NCBI GenBank assembly: GCA_007258455.2
Contig: VDFB02047230.1
Location: 154,057,797-154,121,796, forward strand
Direction: 5' to 3'
DNA: 64,000 bases
DNA from: Sequoia sempervirens
Lineage: Eukaryota; Streptophyta; Pinopsida; Cupressales; Cupressaceae
Shown here: one piece after another, positions 46,344 to 57,959 of the stretch
How positions within the stretch are numbered: position 1 is the stretch's first letter
Layout: each line of letters starts with the position of its first letter
Translations under genes and position numbers: made by a program
The notes under the pieces: model-generated
The model's database searches: none
What the model was told of the DNA's origin: nothing
Seen by the model: only the letters and a program-made list of their open reading frames with translations

Positions 46344-47062
46344 AGTTCATCATCTTTATTAATTGTCTATATCACCTCCTTTATCTCTCACTTTTGTCCC
46401 CTCTATTTCTTTCTTTCTATCTCTCCCTCTTCCTCTCTATTTATATCTCATTATCTCTATCTCTCTCTTGTTTACTCCATCTCTCCTACTCTCTCTTTAT
46501 ATATATCCCTCTCTCTATCTCTCTATATATATCACTTCCTATATCTTTATATTTATCTTTCCATCTCCCCCTCATTCATTGTCTCCTCTTTCTATCTCTA
46601 TCTGTCCCTCTCCCTCTTCTTCTCTCCTTCTATCTCTCCCTTTATATTTATCCCTCATTGTCTTTGTCTCTCTCTCACCCTCTCTATCTTTCCCAAATTA
46701 TATTTATCTCTATATCTCTCCTTTATATCCCTATTTTTCTTCTCCCACTCTCCCTATCACTTCCTCTTTCTATATCTCTCCACTTCTCTCTCCTATCTCT
46801 ATTTCTCTCCCTCCATCTACCTCCCTCTCTATCCATTTATACATATCTATCCCCCTCTCTATCTCTCTCCATATCTGTCTGTCTGTCTGTCTCTCTTACT
46901 TATACACACACACACACACTCCTTGTTTTTCTCTCCATGTCTATAGGTCTATCTCTATCTCTATCTTTCCATATTTAAATTCTTACATATCTCCCTCTAT
47001 CGAGATATCTCATTATCTATCTATTTCTCTCTACCCCTATATCTTTCCCTCTCTCATTCTCT
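46343..47062 (+). repeat. 700-bp pyrimidine-rich microsatellite (CTCTAT/CTCC family)
   Basis: Almost pure C/T/A sequence built of ATCTCTCT-, CCCTCTCT- and TATATCTC-like words, including (GTCT)4 near 46876 and (AC)n near 46905. It keeps all three plus-strand frames open over long distances (Ser/Leu/Tyr/Ile-rich). Those open frames are a composition artefact and not genes. Confidence 0.9.
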
Positions 47063-47395
47063 AATAAAATTAGTTTTTATTAGATACTCTCATTTTATAG
47101 AGATAGGAAGTGATTTAGAGGGGTAGAGAGAGGGGAAGTTACAGGGGTAGAGAGAAATAGATAGATAATGAGATAGCTCGAGATAAATATATAGAGAGGG
47201 GGAGAGAGGGAGAGATAGAAATATAAAGATAGAGATAGGAAGTGATATATATCTTCCCCTCTCTCCACCCCTCTCTATATATCACTTCCTATCTCATTAT
47301 ACTAGAATGAGAGTATCTGATAAAACTAATCAAGATAGAAGATATTGGAAAAATGGTTAACTAAAATGAGAGTATCCGATAAAACTAATCAAGAT
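46990..47395. repeat. Compound inverted repeats at the end of the microsatellite
   Basis: Two sets of inverted arms are visible. In one, ATTAGTTTTTATTAGATACTCTCATTTTATAG... (from about 47069) pairs with ...GAATGAGAGTATCTGATAAAACTAAT (to about 47328), arms about 75 bp. In the other, TCTCATTATCTATCTATTTCTCTC (about 47006-47029) pairs with GAGAGAAATAGATAGATAATGAGA (about 47150-47173). The segment AATGAGAGTATC.GATAAAAC is repeated once more at 47360-47393. Confidence 0.8.
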
Positions 47396-49130
47396 AACTA
47401 ATGTATAACATCACAAATAAAATTTATTAGAAAGGCTCAAAAAGGACTCTCCCTTTGCTTACAAGACCACTGTCTTTGTCAATGCTAGAAGTAATTATCC
47501 ATTGTTAACAGAACAAGAGTCTAAGGTAGGAATATTGGTATTGGCACCATTTAAGGTTCCATGGATGTATTGATTATTGGAGCAATGTGATGGACCATCA
47601 AAAGAGTTAAAAAAAATTGAGCCACTTAATACAAGGATATTATATAATCTAACATTACATAAAGGGGCCAAGATTTTCTTTACTCAAGGTAAATGTCATG
47701 TAAACATCAAATTTTGTTGCAAAGAACTTCATGGTAAATGAAGTTGTTCCTTGTCTCTTTGGATTGATAGAGAATTCCAATGATTAGATCTTGTGTATAG
47801 TTAAGAAATTAGTCCCTAATTTTGGGTTTCACCAATGTCTATTTTGCCCTGGTGCAATATGATCTCTCGTTATTTTTGTATGGTAAGTGCAGGGGCTATA
47901 TAGAAGATAATTTATGCTAAGATAACCATATGTCAATGGAGGAATAAAACATAACCATATGTCAATGGAGGAATAAAACATAGTTGTTTTACTTGTAGGT
48001 CTGATAGTGTATGTCCCTTCCCTAGTTGGGTCGGCAACTATCCAAGAAAAAGAATAGTAGAAGATGATGGGTGTAACTCTAAAAAGACTCCATATTGATG
48101 TGAGCGCTCTATAAATGTCAATTTAAAATCTACTTGGAGAATTAAGTGAATCCATATGCCTATATACAAGAATTTTAGTTGATTTAAAACTCATAAAAGT
48201 ATAAGGCTCACCAAATTCAATTAGTAAAATAATAATTAAGGGTGTGTGCAAGAAGTTGAGTCCACTTTTTGGCCAAAAAGTGGAAGTGTTTTCCTTGATT
48301 TTCAGTATTTGACACATTTGACCTTAAAATTTGAAGCACTTAGATATGAAATTTTTAAAAAAGTCACTAATCATAAAATGTAGTGCTCAGAGTCTAGTTT
48401 CCAAATATGTAATTTATTTCAATACCCAAATTGTACAAATTGAGTTTTAATAGGCATTTCTAAAAACCACTGTTTAAAAGTCATTTTTTTTTACCATACC
48501 ATGCACGTGTACAACATCCATATTTTGACTTAAATTATCATATTTTTCTAAATCCTTTTGGGAAAAGTTTTATGACTCACTGAAGCTTGCTCTTGATATT
48601 TTTTTGTAATTTTTTATTGAATGTTTTTTTTTTGTTAATTTTTATTAGGCAGATTTGTCGTTTTGAAAAATCGTCATGTACGACATGCATAAAATGACCT
48701 AAACTTATCATTTTCTATTTTTTTTCAAATTGAAAAGAATTGTCTGAAGTTTGCTCTCGTGCAATCCATTTGTCAAAATGTTATGTTGATCAAAAGTTAT
48801 TAAAATAGTAAAAAACTCTAATATTTAAAGTTTATGGACCAATTTTATTAGAAATTAATTGAAAAATAGAAAAAATAATTCAATTGAAAAACAAATTACA
48901 TATTTAGAATCTGCATTGTTTCATCTAAAATGGGTTTTAATTTCGTCAGAAAATTTTGCAAAAAAGGTCATCAGCCATATGCCCAAAGTCGGTATTTTTC
49001 TTTGACATTGTTAGGGCCTTCAACTTGCAGGTCAAACCAGGTTGAAGGCCTACGTTCGGACTTCCAATGCTTTTCCCGAACCAAAAACCTTGGAAAAAAC
49101 CTGCCCATGATGCAAAACAAAATTCAAATT
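47396..49130. other. Non-coding, with a 29-bp tandem duplication and diffuse repeats
   Basis: ATAACCATATGTCAATGGAGGAATAAAAC occurs twice in direct succession (47922-47950 and 47951-47979). Near 48490-48760 two diverged copies of a TGACTTAAATTATCATTTT...CTGAAG.TTGCTCT block follow each other. No gene was recognised. Confidence 0.55.
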
Positions 49131-49138
49131 AAAAAAAA

Positions 49139-49444
49139 TGGGATCCCGATTATAAAACGGGATCCCGATTATAAAACGGGATCCCGTTTATTAATAAACG
49201 GGATCTTGTGCTATAATCGAGATCCCATTCCCATCCAACAGCATTCCGACTATTGTAAATGGAACGGGATCCCGTTTCATAAACGGGATCCCGTTCTATT
49301 TACAACGGCTCCGACATTCAATGTCGGTGAACGAGATCTCGATTATAGAGCGGGATCCCACTTATTAATAACTGGGATCCCATTTTATAATCGGGATCTC
49401 ATTTTATAATAAGTGGGATTCTGTTTTATAAACAAGATCTCGTT
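49139..49444. repeat. Array of palindromic CGGGATCCCG units
   Basis: GGATCC cores at 49141, 49160 and 49179 are exactly 19 bp apart (unit CGGGATCCCGATTATAAAA). At least eight further diverged cores follow to 49444 (GGATCTT, GAGATCCC, GAGATCTCG and similar), several inside longer palindromes such as AACGGGATCCCGTT and CCGACATTCAATGTCGG. The block stands out by its GC content against the AT-rich flanks. Confidence 0.88.
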
Positions 49445-49868
49445 TATTTGATTTAAAAACACTGTGCAAAATTACTGTCAAATCTGCAACTTTGCAACCT
49501 CATATGTACGGCCGAGAGCACTAAAAATGAATTATTTTTCATAAGTTATTGTATTTACAGGTGGTGAATTTGATTTTTGGTTGATTTTATTAAAGGGAGC
49601 ATCATCTACACCATTTTTTAAGTGAAAATGTGTTATTTTTGTGCTTGTTTGGAGGAACGAAAGGTTTCAATTTGCAATATGGATTGAATTTTTCAAAGGA
49701 AGCATGAAGAAAACAATTTTTAAAGTGGAATTGTGGTAGTTTTCTACTTGTTTTGAGGAACACAAGAGGAAGAATTTTGTCATAATAGGTATTCAACTTC
49801 CAATTTGGATTGAATATTTTGAAGTATTTCACTATTAACATTCATTTGTGCTTGAGAATTTTATAATT

Positions 49869-50640
49869 ATGGGAGATAAACTTCGTAATAAGAGAAGAAA
49901 GACATTGACTCCTCAAGAAGTTGAAGCAAATAGAGAAAAAGAGAGACAAAGACAAAGAGAAAGAAGAATGAGAATTGAAATCAATGAACGATGGTGGAGC
50001 AACCAATTCAACAACTATTGAAGATGAAAATATTGAAGATACCATAGTTGTAGATGAAGCTAATTTGCAAGGAGTCAATTTGGAGAAGAATATAATTATA
50101 CAAACAAGTCCTACTATGTCTTCAAATCCCTCTTTGAATGTTAAGGAGAATGTTTCAATATGCACAAATCCAGGTATGTCTTCAAATCCACATGTTAGTG
50201 AAATGGTAAATTTGTATGTAGAAGTTTTACAAGATGCTGGATATAATGATGTTGACATTCATTATATTCAGAGAGATGAAACTTTTATAGAACTTGTTGA
50301 AAACAAAAAAGAAAAATCTTTGTTGCAAATGAAAATCAAAAGGATCATTTTCTTGAAAATGAAAACAAAACCTATATTTTTGATGAAAATGAAAATGAAA
50401 ATGAAAACCGTTTTGTTGATCAAAATGAAAATGAGAACCATTTTGTTGTGAAAATGAAGATGAAAATGAAAATGAAAACCGTTTGTTGATTTGATGAAAA
50501 TGAAAATGAAAACCGTTTTGTTGATGAAAATGTAAATGAAAATAGAATGAAGATGAAAATATAGAAGATAGAAAATGAAAATGAAGATGAAAATCTAGAA
50601 TGTGATGTTAAGATTTAATGAAAATACTTTTTAAATTGGA
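49869..50640 (+). pseudogene. Hypothetical gene with basic N-terminus and DENEN-rich repeats
   Basis: The ATG at 49869 opens MGDKLRNKRRKTLTPQEVEA followed by an Arg/Glu/Gln-rich helix (REKERQRQRERR), and stops at about 50025. A second frame (49975-50451) continues with NSTTIEDENIEDTIVVDEAN and EMVNLYVEVLQDAGYNDVDI, implying a one-base shift. From about 50375 a minisatellite in another frame encodes (D/Q)ENENENRFVD-like repeats. The basic start recalls N-termini of some plant Helitron proteins, but no Rep or helicase motif is visible before the gap, so I do not name it. Confidence 0.4.
50375..50600 (+). repeat. GATGAAAATGAAAAT-type coding minisatellite
   Basis: Blocks of GAAAAT triplet pairs alternate with ACCGTTTTGTTGAT at irregular spacing (about 50405, 50475 and 50508). 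Indels of one or two bases between blocks break the frame. Confidence 0.75.
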
Positions 50641-50816
50641 AGTGGTGTTTTCGATAATCTTCTTGATTAAATTTCTTGGAGGAAAATAAGAACACATGTG
50701 AATAGAATATACACCAAATTCTTTTATCGTAAAAAAAATGCATTTCAATGTCAACTACTGATGCAATTGATGAGGAAATGCAAAAATGAGGAAAGTAATG
50801 AAAAGGTTAGAGTTTT

Positions 50817-50982
50817 ATGTTAAACCAAAAGAAAGATCAATCATTAAAACATGGTATGTCTACTATTGTTAGTGCCATTCAATCTATTGGGAAAAATAGT
50901 CTATCTAAAGATAAAAAAGCAGCAAGAAGAGCTATAACTAATGCTATAGTTAATAAAACAACTTTGAATAAAAGAATGGTAA
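50817..50982 (+). CDS. Partial open frame running into the gap
   Basis: The 55 readable residues begin MLNQKKDQSLKHGMSTIVSA and include SLSKDKKAARRAITNAIVNK. They are basic and probably helical. The frame reaches the N run without a stop, so its length and family are unknown. It may be the continuation of the broken gene upstream. Confidence 0.35.
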
Positions 50983-51082
50983 NNNNNNNNNNNNNNNNNN
51001 NNNNNNNNNNNNNNNNNNNNNNNNNNNNNNNNNNNNNNNNNNNNNNNNNNNNNNNNNNNNNNNNNNNNNNNNNNNNNNNNNN
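50983..51082. other. Assembly gap of 100 N
   Basis: A run of exactly 100 N lies directly before the telomere-like array. This is the conventional size for a gap of unknown length, and the repeat may have caused it. The order across the gap is not secured by sequence. Confidence 0.95.
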
Positions 51083-52180
51083 TTAGGGTTTAATTAGGTT
51101 AGAGTTAGGGTTAGGGTTAGGGTTAGGGTTAGAGTTAGTGGTAGGATTAGGGTTTAATTAGGTTAGGATTAGGATGAGGGATAGGGTTTAATTAGGGTAG
51201 GGGTTTGGGTTTGGGTTAGGGTTAGGATTAGGATTCGGGTTAGGATTAGAGTTAGGTCTATTAATTTTGTTTAAGGTTAGGGTTACGATTAGGATTAGGG
51301 TTAGGGTTAGAATTAGGATTAGGATTAGGGTTAAGATTTAATTAGGTTAGAATTAGGATTAGGGTTAGGGTTAGGGTTAGGATTATGGTTAGGGTTAATG
51401 TTAGGGTTAGGGTCACGATCACGATTAGGGTTAGGGTTATAGTTATGGTTAACATTAGGGTTAGTGTTAGGGTTAGGGTTTAATTATGTTAGGATTAGGA
51501 TGAGGGTTAGGGTTAGGGTTACAGTTTAATTAGGGTTAGGGTTAGGATTTGGGTTAGGGTTAGGATTAGGATTAGGGTTAGGTTTATTAAAAAATTTAGG
51601 GTTGGGGTTAGGGTTAGGATTATGGGTAGGGTTGAATTAGGTTAGAGTTAGGATTAGGTTTAAGGTTAGTGTTAGTATTAGTGTTAGGGATAAGATTAGG
51701 GTTAGGGTTAGGGTTAGGATCATAGTTAGGGTCAGGATTAGGGTTAGGATTAGTGTTAGGATTAGGGTTACGGTTAGGGTTAGGGTTAGCATTAGGGTTA
51801 GGATTAGGATTAGGGTTAGGATTAGGATTAGGGTTAGGGTTAGGATTAGGATTATGGTTAGGATTAGGGCTAGGGTTTAATTAGGTTAGGATTAGAATTA
51901 GCATTAGGGTTAGGGTTAGGGTTAGAGTTAGGATTAGGATTAGGGTTAGGGTTAGGGTTAGGGTTAGGGTTAGGGATAAGGTTAGGGTTATGGTTAGGAT
52001 TAGGTTTAGGGTTAGGGTCAGGATTAGGATTTGGGTTAGGGTTAGGATTAGGATTAAGGTTAGGGTTAGGGTTAGGGTTTAATTAGGGGTAGGGTTAGGG
52101 TTTAGGTTATGGTTTAATTAGGGTTAGGTTTAGGGGTAGGGTTAGGTTTATTAATTTTGTTTATGGTTAGGGTTAGTGTT
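51083..52180 (+). repeat. Interstitial telomere-like array, TTAGGG type
   Basis: About 1.1 kb of TTAGGG with frequent TTAGGA, TTTGGG and TTAATTAGG variants, G-rich strand on plus. The plant telomere unit is usually TTTAGGG. Here the six-base form prevails, and TTTAATTAGG blocks punctuate the array at irregular intervals. Short opposite-orientation tracts (AACCCTAATCCC, 52570-52617; AACCCTAATTG, 52678-52708) lie further right. Confidence 0.9.
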
Positions 52181-52199
52181 AGGTTTTGGGTTTGAGATA

Positions 52200-53760
52200 T
52201 ATTTATTATATATTTTATTTTTTTCATATTTATTAAATAATGTATTGAAAATACAAATTCAATATTAAATTTTTATTTATATAAGGTGTGTGGGGATTTA
52301 TCAAGGCATGAAATTTTTTTGATTATGAAGATCAAAAGCAAATTCCATATATATATTTAATTTTTATTATCATTTGTACAACACCAAAAAAATTCATTTA
52401 AAAATTGAAATTATGATTAGATAAAATGTGATGAAAAATTTAAACATTTGCTTAAAAAATGAAGTAATTAAAAGTAATGAGTACCAAAAAAATATGTTAG
52501 AAGTGAAAGACTTATATGTTGCCACACATCCTCTTTCAATTTTATATGATGATAAACCTATTTGTGATGATAAACCCAACCCTAATCCCAATTTTACCTC
52601 TAACCCTAACCAAATTAGTATATTTTATCATTTATTCTATTATTAAAAAATATTATTAATTAATTTAATCATATAGCTAACCCTAATTGACCTAATTATA
52701 ACCCTAACTAAACTTATATGTAATAGTAAATTTAAAAAATTCCAATCATACTTAATTATCTAAATTTTAGAAACTTCACATATTTTTTCTAAATCTTATC
52801 TTTATAAAGTATTTTTTTTATTGGAAAAGATTGGTTAAATAAATCTATATATAAAATGATGTCCTATTTTAAGAAAATCCTAAATATTTTTTAATTTGAA
52901 GTATATTAATTCAGAAAGTTACTTTGATAGAATTGATTAAATTCTTTTATTACATTTCTATGTTTATAAACTTATCTTAAAATCTTTAGTGAAATCTTTA
53001 ATTTAGTTTTTTTAATAGATATATTATATTGTTTAATAAAATAGAATATCGATGAATTTTTAATGCTCAATTGAATGTCTCACTAATTGTTTATCTACTT
53101 AGGTATATGTAATCTACTTTCAAATACCCAACAAACAATTAATATATTTTAACATATAAATTTAAAGTTTTTATATAAGTTGATTTACAATAATAAATAT
53201 TTAAAATGACACCAAACAAAGTTTCTAAGTTCATTTCAAAATTGACATCTAGCTTTTACAAAATTTAGTAAGTTCTTTTATTACATTTCTAAATGTATAA
53301 ACTTACTTTCATAAACTTACATTTCTAAATTTATAAATTTATTTTAAAATCTTTAGTGAAATATTTAATTTAGTTTTTTTAATAGATATATTATATTTTT
53401 TAATAAAATAGAATATGGATGAATTTTTAATGCTCAAATGAATGTTTCACTAATTTAAAAAAATCTATATTAAAAATGATGTCTTATTTTAATAAAATCT
53501 TAAATATTTTTTCTTTTGAAGTATATTAATTTATATAGTTACTTTTATAAAATTGATTAAGTTCTTTTATTACATTTCTAAATGCATAAAATTACTTTCA
53601 TAAACTTACATTTCTAAATTTATAAATTTATCTTAAAATATAAATATATATATCTTATATATAAGATATATATATTTAACATATAAATAAAGTTTTTATA
53701 TAAGCTGATTTACAATAATAAATCTTATATTATAATTTTGAAATAACAAAATAACAAATT
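52200..53760. repeat. AT-rich region with repeated blocks and inverted CCCTAA tracts
   Basis: The block TTCTTTTATTACATTTCTA...TTTTTTTAATAGATATATTATATT...AATTTTTAATGCTCAA appears at about 52940-53075 and 53270-53445. A block beginning ATGATGTC.TATTTTAA.AAAATC.TAAATATTTTTT appears at about 52857 and 53475. No gene was found. It may be the edge of a subtelomere-like or satellite-like domain. Confidence 0.65.
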
Positions 53761-54640
53761 ATCTGAACATAAGAATAGTTTTCCTAAAAATTAAGGATAT
53801 AAATATATGTTGCATGATTGTCCAATAGATGAAACTAAGTAGAGGATTGCATTAGTCACATTGCCATCTGAATAGAAACACATTCACCGAACAAAATAGA
53901 AAGCATCACCGAATAGAAAACATACAACATACTTTAAGCATGGTCATTTATTCTCAAACCTACAACTCCAAGGCAATACTCCAGATTTAAATCGTATTCA
54001 AGAGTTTTCAAAGAGAAAATTAAAACTTTAACAAATTCCAACTCAAAAATCAGGCTCATCGTGTGAGGGTATCAACGTAGTAGTGGTGGATAGCTGCTCT
54101 ATCATCGATGGAGGGGAAAAAGTTATGTGCTCTGTAGAGAAACCAGTCTCTGTCAAAGAAGTCCTTAAAGCAGTAAGATTTCGTTGTAATAGCAAATGCA
54201 TCTAGAGTGTAATTAGCCGCGCCCATTTACAAGAGTGAATGCTTGTGAAACAACGATTATCGTTAAAAGAATGCAAGCTGAAACTAAATAAAAATATCAT
54301 TATACGTGCCTCTATGTTCAGCCATCGTAAGGTTCTAATATGGAATCTATTCTTTCACAATTATCAACGAATATAAAAGAAATATTTTTTTAAAAAAATC
54401 AAACGATTCTATATATCATTACACAATACAAAATCAATAATTATGCATAAAGGAATTCCATTTTACTCAAAAACATCATAGAATATTATTCTCAAACAGG
54501 CAACCATCAAAGATGTGCTCCATGCACTCTTCATTCCTCCATTCCACAATGAAAAAGAAGATCAATTAGATGCCAGAAAAATGCTCATAGAAATCTTTAA
54601 ATAATGGAGTGGTTTGAAAAATAGCTGATTACCAGTGAAA
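53761..54640. other. Intergenic, nothing recognised
   Basis: The base composition is slightly less AT-rich than that of the preceding block. Short open frames only, no family motifs. Confidence 0.35.
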
Positions 54641-54775
54641 CAGATGAGGGGCCAGGGTAGAGTAAATCGGAGGAAGAGTCAGCAGCTATGAAGCAAGAGG
54701 AGGTGTGGGCAGACTGTATGGAGTTGGAGCAGGAGCTGAAATGTGGTAGTGCCTGTCCTCCTTCTTATGCTTGTG

Positions 54776-55083
54776 CTACTGCTTTATCCGGGAAACTCCA
54801 TTTCTTTCTGTGCTTGAGCATTTAATTGAAAACATTTTCAGCCATAATGGAAGCCACAGCCTGGTCAGAAGGGGGTGGTCTAGATCCTCCTCCGCACTGG
54901 ATTTGCTATCACGAACAATCAGCTACAACATAATTTCTGCCAAAAGATAGAACAAATATTGATTGTGCATGGGCAGAAGATATAAGCGCAAAAAAAATTA
55001 TGTAACATTGATCAAGCACTGGCTTACTCTTCCATTATCGTCAGTTACAGATCCCTCGTCTTCCACATAAATCCCTTCCCCAC
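54776..55083 (-). pseudogene. Possible exons of an unidentified host gene
   Basis: Minus strand: a 56-nt block (55083-55028) is bordered by TTGCAG and GTAAGCC and encodes GEGIYVEDEGSVTDDNGR. In the same frame a second block follows an acceptor (GTTGTAG, exon from 54922) and encodes LIVRDSKSSAEEDLDHPLLT, running to a stop at 54776. A third candidate starts after TTTTGCATTCAG at 55229. The splice borders and matching frame argue for a real or recently lost gene, but I do not recognise the protein and no start is visible. Confidence 0.27.
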
Positions 55084-55411
55084 CTGCAACCCAAAGAATG
55101 CCCAGTCATGTAAACATACAATCAATCAATGGGCAGAGAATGAAATCAACGTACTGGATCCTCAAAGAGCTATGATACTCCTATGCTCGCAATGTCTGAA
55201 GTTGAAGACGCTGCAAATTTCCACTTAACCTGAATGCAAAATACAAAGCAAACATAAGAAACTTCCACACTACATGCAATAGTTGTATAATTGAAACGAT
55301 TCACTATATTCAAGCAGCTCTCAACCAAGTTTCGATGTACCTGCACAATCTGGAATTCTTTGTTCCGCCAAGCTTGTATCCTCCAAAATAATTCTTGTTT
55401 ATAATTTATTT

Positions 55412-55510
55412 CATGGTGTCTTTTCCACTCCCATCGGCAGACCGTTTAACTTCCTTCTTTGATGGTGTCTTTTACACTCCCATCAGCAGACCGATGCACT
55501 TCCATCAGTT
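55412..55510. repeat. 48-bp tandem duplication
   Basis: ATGGTGTCTTTTCCACTCCC followed by ATCGGCAGACCG is repeated 48 bp further on as ATGGTGTCTTTTACACTCCC followed by ATCAGCAGACCG. Confidence 0.8.
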
Positions 55511-56621
55511 ACGATTGTATGCCAGCCACTGCCCGCTACTCAGGATGGAAGGCGACAGGGTGACACAGCATTTTGTAACGGTTTGTAACGGTAGAGCTTT
55601 CTTTTTTATGTACTCAGGTCTTTTCCACCCCTGCTGTGACTGTAGAACGCCTCTCGGCGTAATAAATATGTGAGGGCACATGCTTGACTAAAAAGGGGTT
55701 ATGTCATTAATAAGCATGGCATCCCTATCCATGGATAGTAGGATTTTGCAAGTCATGTGGAAAAAGAGCTGTGTGGCTATTTTTAAACTCCAACAACCCC
55801 TTAATTTGTGAACACACACATGGTTTTGGAGAATAACCCTCAGAACATGAGAAATAATGGGAGAAAATAGAATCATGTGTGGGGAAAGAATACAAGGAAA
55901 ACATGAGGAGAGAGAGTTGAATCACATGGGGATATAAAGAGAAAAGAGTTATAGGAAAATGAGGAAAACTGCCAAAAAAAGAAAGAACACAAGAATGACG
56001 AATCAAGGGGAGATGATATATATGAGTTCCTTTTTGGTCTATGGAGCTTGATCATGCTCTGTGTTAATATTTTGGCAGCTTTGGCAGCTAATTTTCCCCC
56101 AAATTAATTAACAGGGGAGTTTTGTTAATAATTTTAGTTGAAAAATAATTTGTAATTGATAAAATCATGATAGTTTCTTTGTTATGAATTTGAAAGGCTA
56201 AGAGTCACGGTGTGTGTGTGTGATGTAGCATGTAGTTGCATGTGGGTGATGATTGTGCATTGAGAATCTAACAACATGAATTACAAATCATATTTTGAAG
56301 AATTTTTGTGAGTGTGCATGTAGTTATGGACATGTGGGTTAATGCAACTTTTTAATTTGTACTTTGTTGGATCATTAACGTTTTAAGTTGTACTTTGTTG
56401 GATATTAATAAAATATTAGATAGCTATTTTGTGGATGTATAACACATTGGGTAAACCATGTTAATCTCTATCTCTCTGTAATTTGTTTTGATACATTTAT
56501 GTATCTGCCTTTATAATTGGTTAATTTAATTACTCCATCCTACTAGTAAATCCCAAAAATTGGGATCAGAGCAATGTTATTTGATGGTTTGGAGTGAGAG
56601 GTTCAAGCTTGAGTGGAAGAA

Positions 56622-57440
56622 ATGTTCGAAGAAGAAAATATTAAAGTCAAAAATCCAAAATTATCAATTATAGAAAATGTAGATGGAATATTACCTATAT
56701 CAAAAAGATTTCTTGCAACCATTATAAGGGAAAAGAAAGAAACTGCTAGCAATGTCAAATGAAGAATAGGAAATTCTAGACAAAAAGGTAGTGGGAAGTA
56801 TTCAATTGTGCTTGGAATCATCTATGGCATTTAACCTATCTAAAGTAAAAAAATGAATAATTTCATGCAAACATTGGTAAAATTATATGAAAAGCCCTTG
56901 CCTTCAAATAGGGTATTCTTAAAATGAAGCAGCTATTTAATATGAAAACGGTTGAAGGAGGTTCAGTAACAAACCATTTAAATGAATTTGATACAATTAC
57001 TAGTCAATTAAATTTTGTTAATGTTAGTTTTGATGAAGAAGTTCAAGCTATCTTAATTATATGTTCTTTATTGGAAAGTTGGAACAACTTGGTTATGCCA
57101 GTAGCTATATTTCTAGTCCAAATACATTAAAATTTGATGATGTTAATGTGATTTTTAGTGAGGAGATTTGAAGGAAGAGCACATGTGAGACTTCAACATT
57201 GAGTAATATTTTGAATGTAGGGGACATGGTAAGATCAAAGGAGAGAGGGAATATCCTAGGTCATGGGAAGTCACGAGGGAGATCGAAGAATAGAAGGTCT
57301 CAATCTAAAGGAAGGAAGGATTGTTGGTATTGTGGAAAATGAGGTAGCTTGAAGAAAGATTACTGGTCTCAAAAAACAAGGAGACAAACAACAAGATGGA
57401 AACAAGGAAAAATATATTTTAAGTAAATCAAATGGTGATT
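56622..57440 (+). pseudogene. Copia gag remnant
   Basis: The frame at 56924-57130 encodes MKQLFNMKTVEGGSVTNHLN, EFDTITSQLNFVNVSFDEEV and LLESWNN, the gag core of Copia elements (UBN2/DUF4219-like: L...LF..KM.EG.SV..HLN.F......L......D.....LL.SLP.S). Downstream (57320-57355) CWYCGK followed by a stop and SLKKDYW is a broken CCHC knuckle. Frame shifts and stops are present. Confidence 0.8.
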
Positions 57441-57959
57441 CTTTAATTATTTCCCTAGATAGTTGATGATTCATGGGTAATAAACTCAAGGCCTCATTTC
57501 ATGCTACACCCCATAAAAATTATTTTCTTGATTATGTCCAAGGAGATTTTGAACTCCAGTATGTTTAGGTGATAATGAGACCTATAAGATTGTTGGAAAA
57601 GAAAGAATAAAAATAAAATTGTAAAATAAAAATGAATGGTTACTATAGGAGGTAAGACATGTTCCAAAGCTAGGTAGAAATTTATTTTTAGTAGGGAGAT
57701 GGGAGAAGGAGGCTGCATAGTTACCTTCATAGAAAAATTATGGAAGGTTACTAAATGTGCATTAGTAGTATCTAAATATGTTAAATTAGAAACTTTATAT
57801 TTGTGTACTGGTAACACTATTCCTTCTACATTAGTTGTTGTAGAAAAAATATAGCAAAAAATGTTGTTGTAGGACTAGCTACAATAGTTACCACGGGTTC
57901 AATAGCTGCTACAGGAATAGTTGTTGCAGGTTAAAAAATAGTTACATAAATAGTCATTG

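Noticed and set aside
46068..47064. Three long overlapping plus-strand open frames (up to 292 codons)
   Set aside because: Beyond the LINE segment they are translations of a CTCTAT-type microsatellite, which lacks stops by composition; all three frames are open at once.
49139..49444. CRISPR-like repeat array
   Set aside because: The units are 19 bp without unique spacers of constant length, and the context is a plant nuclear genome.
55395..55673. 92-codon plus-strand frame
   Set aside because: It contains a 48-bp tandem duplication, overlaps exon-like blocks of the other strand only by proximity, and shows no family motif.
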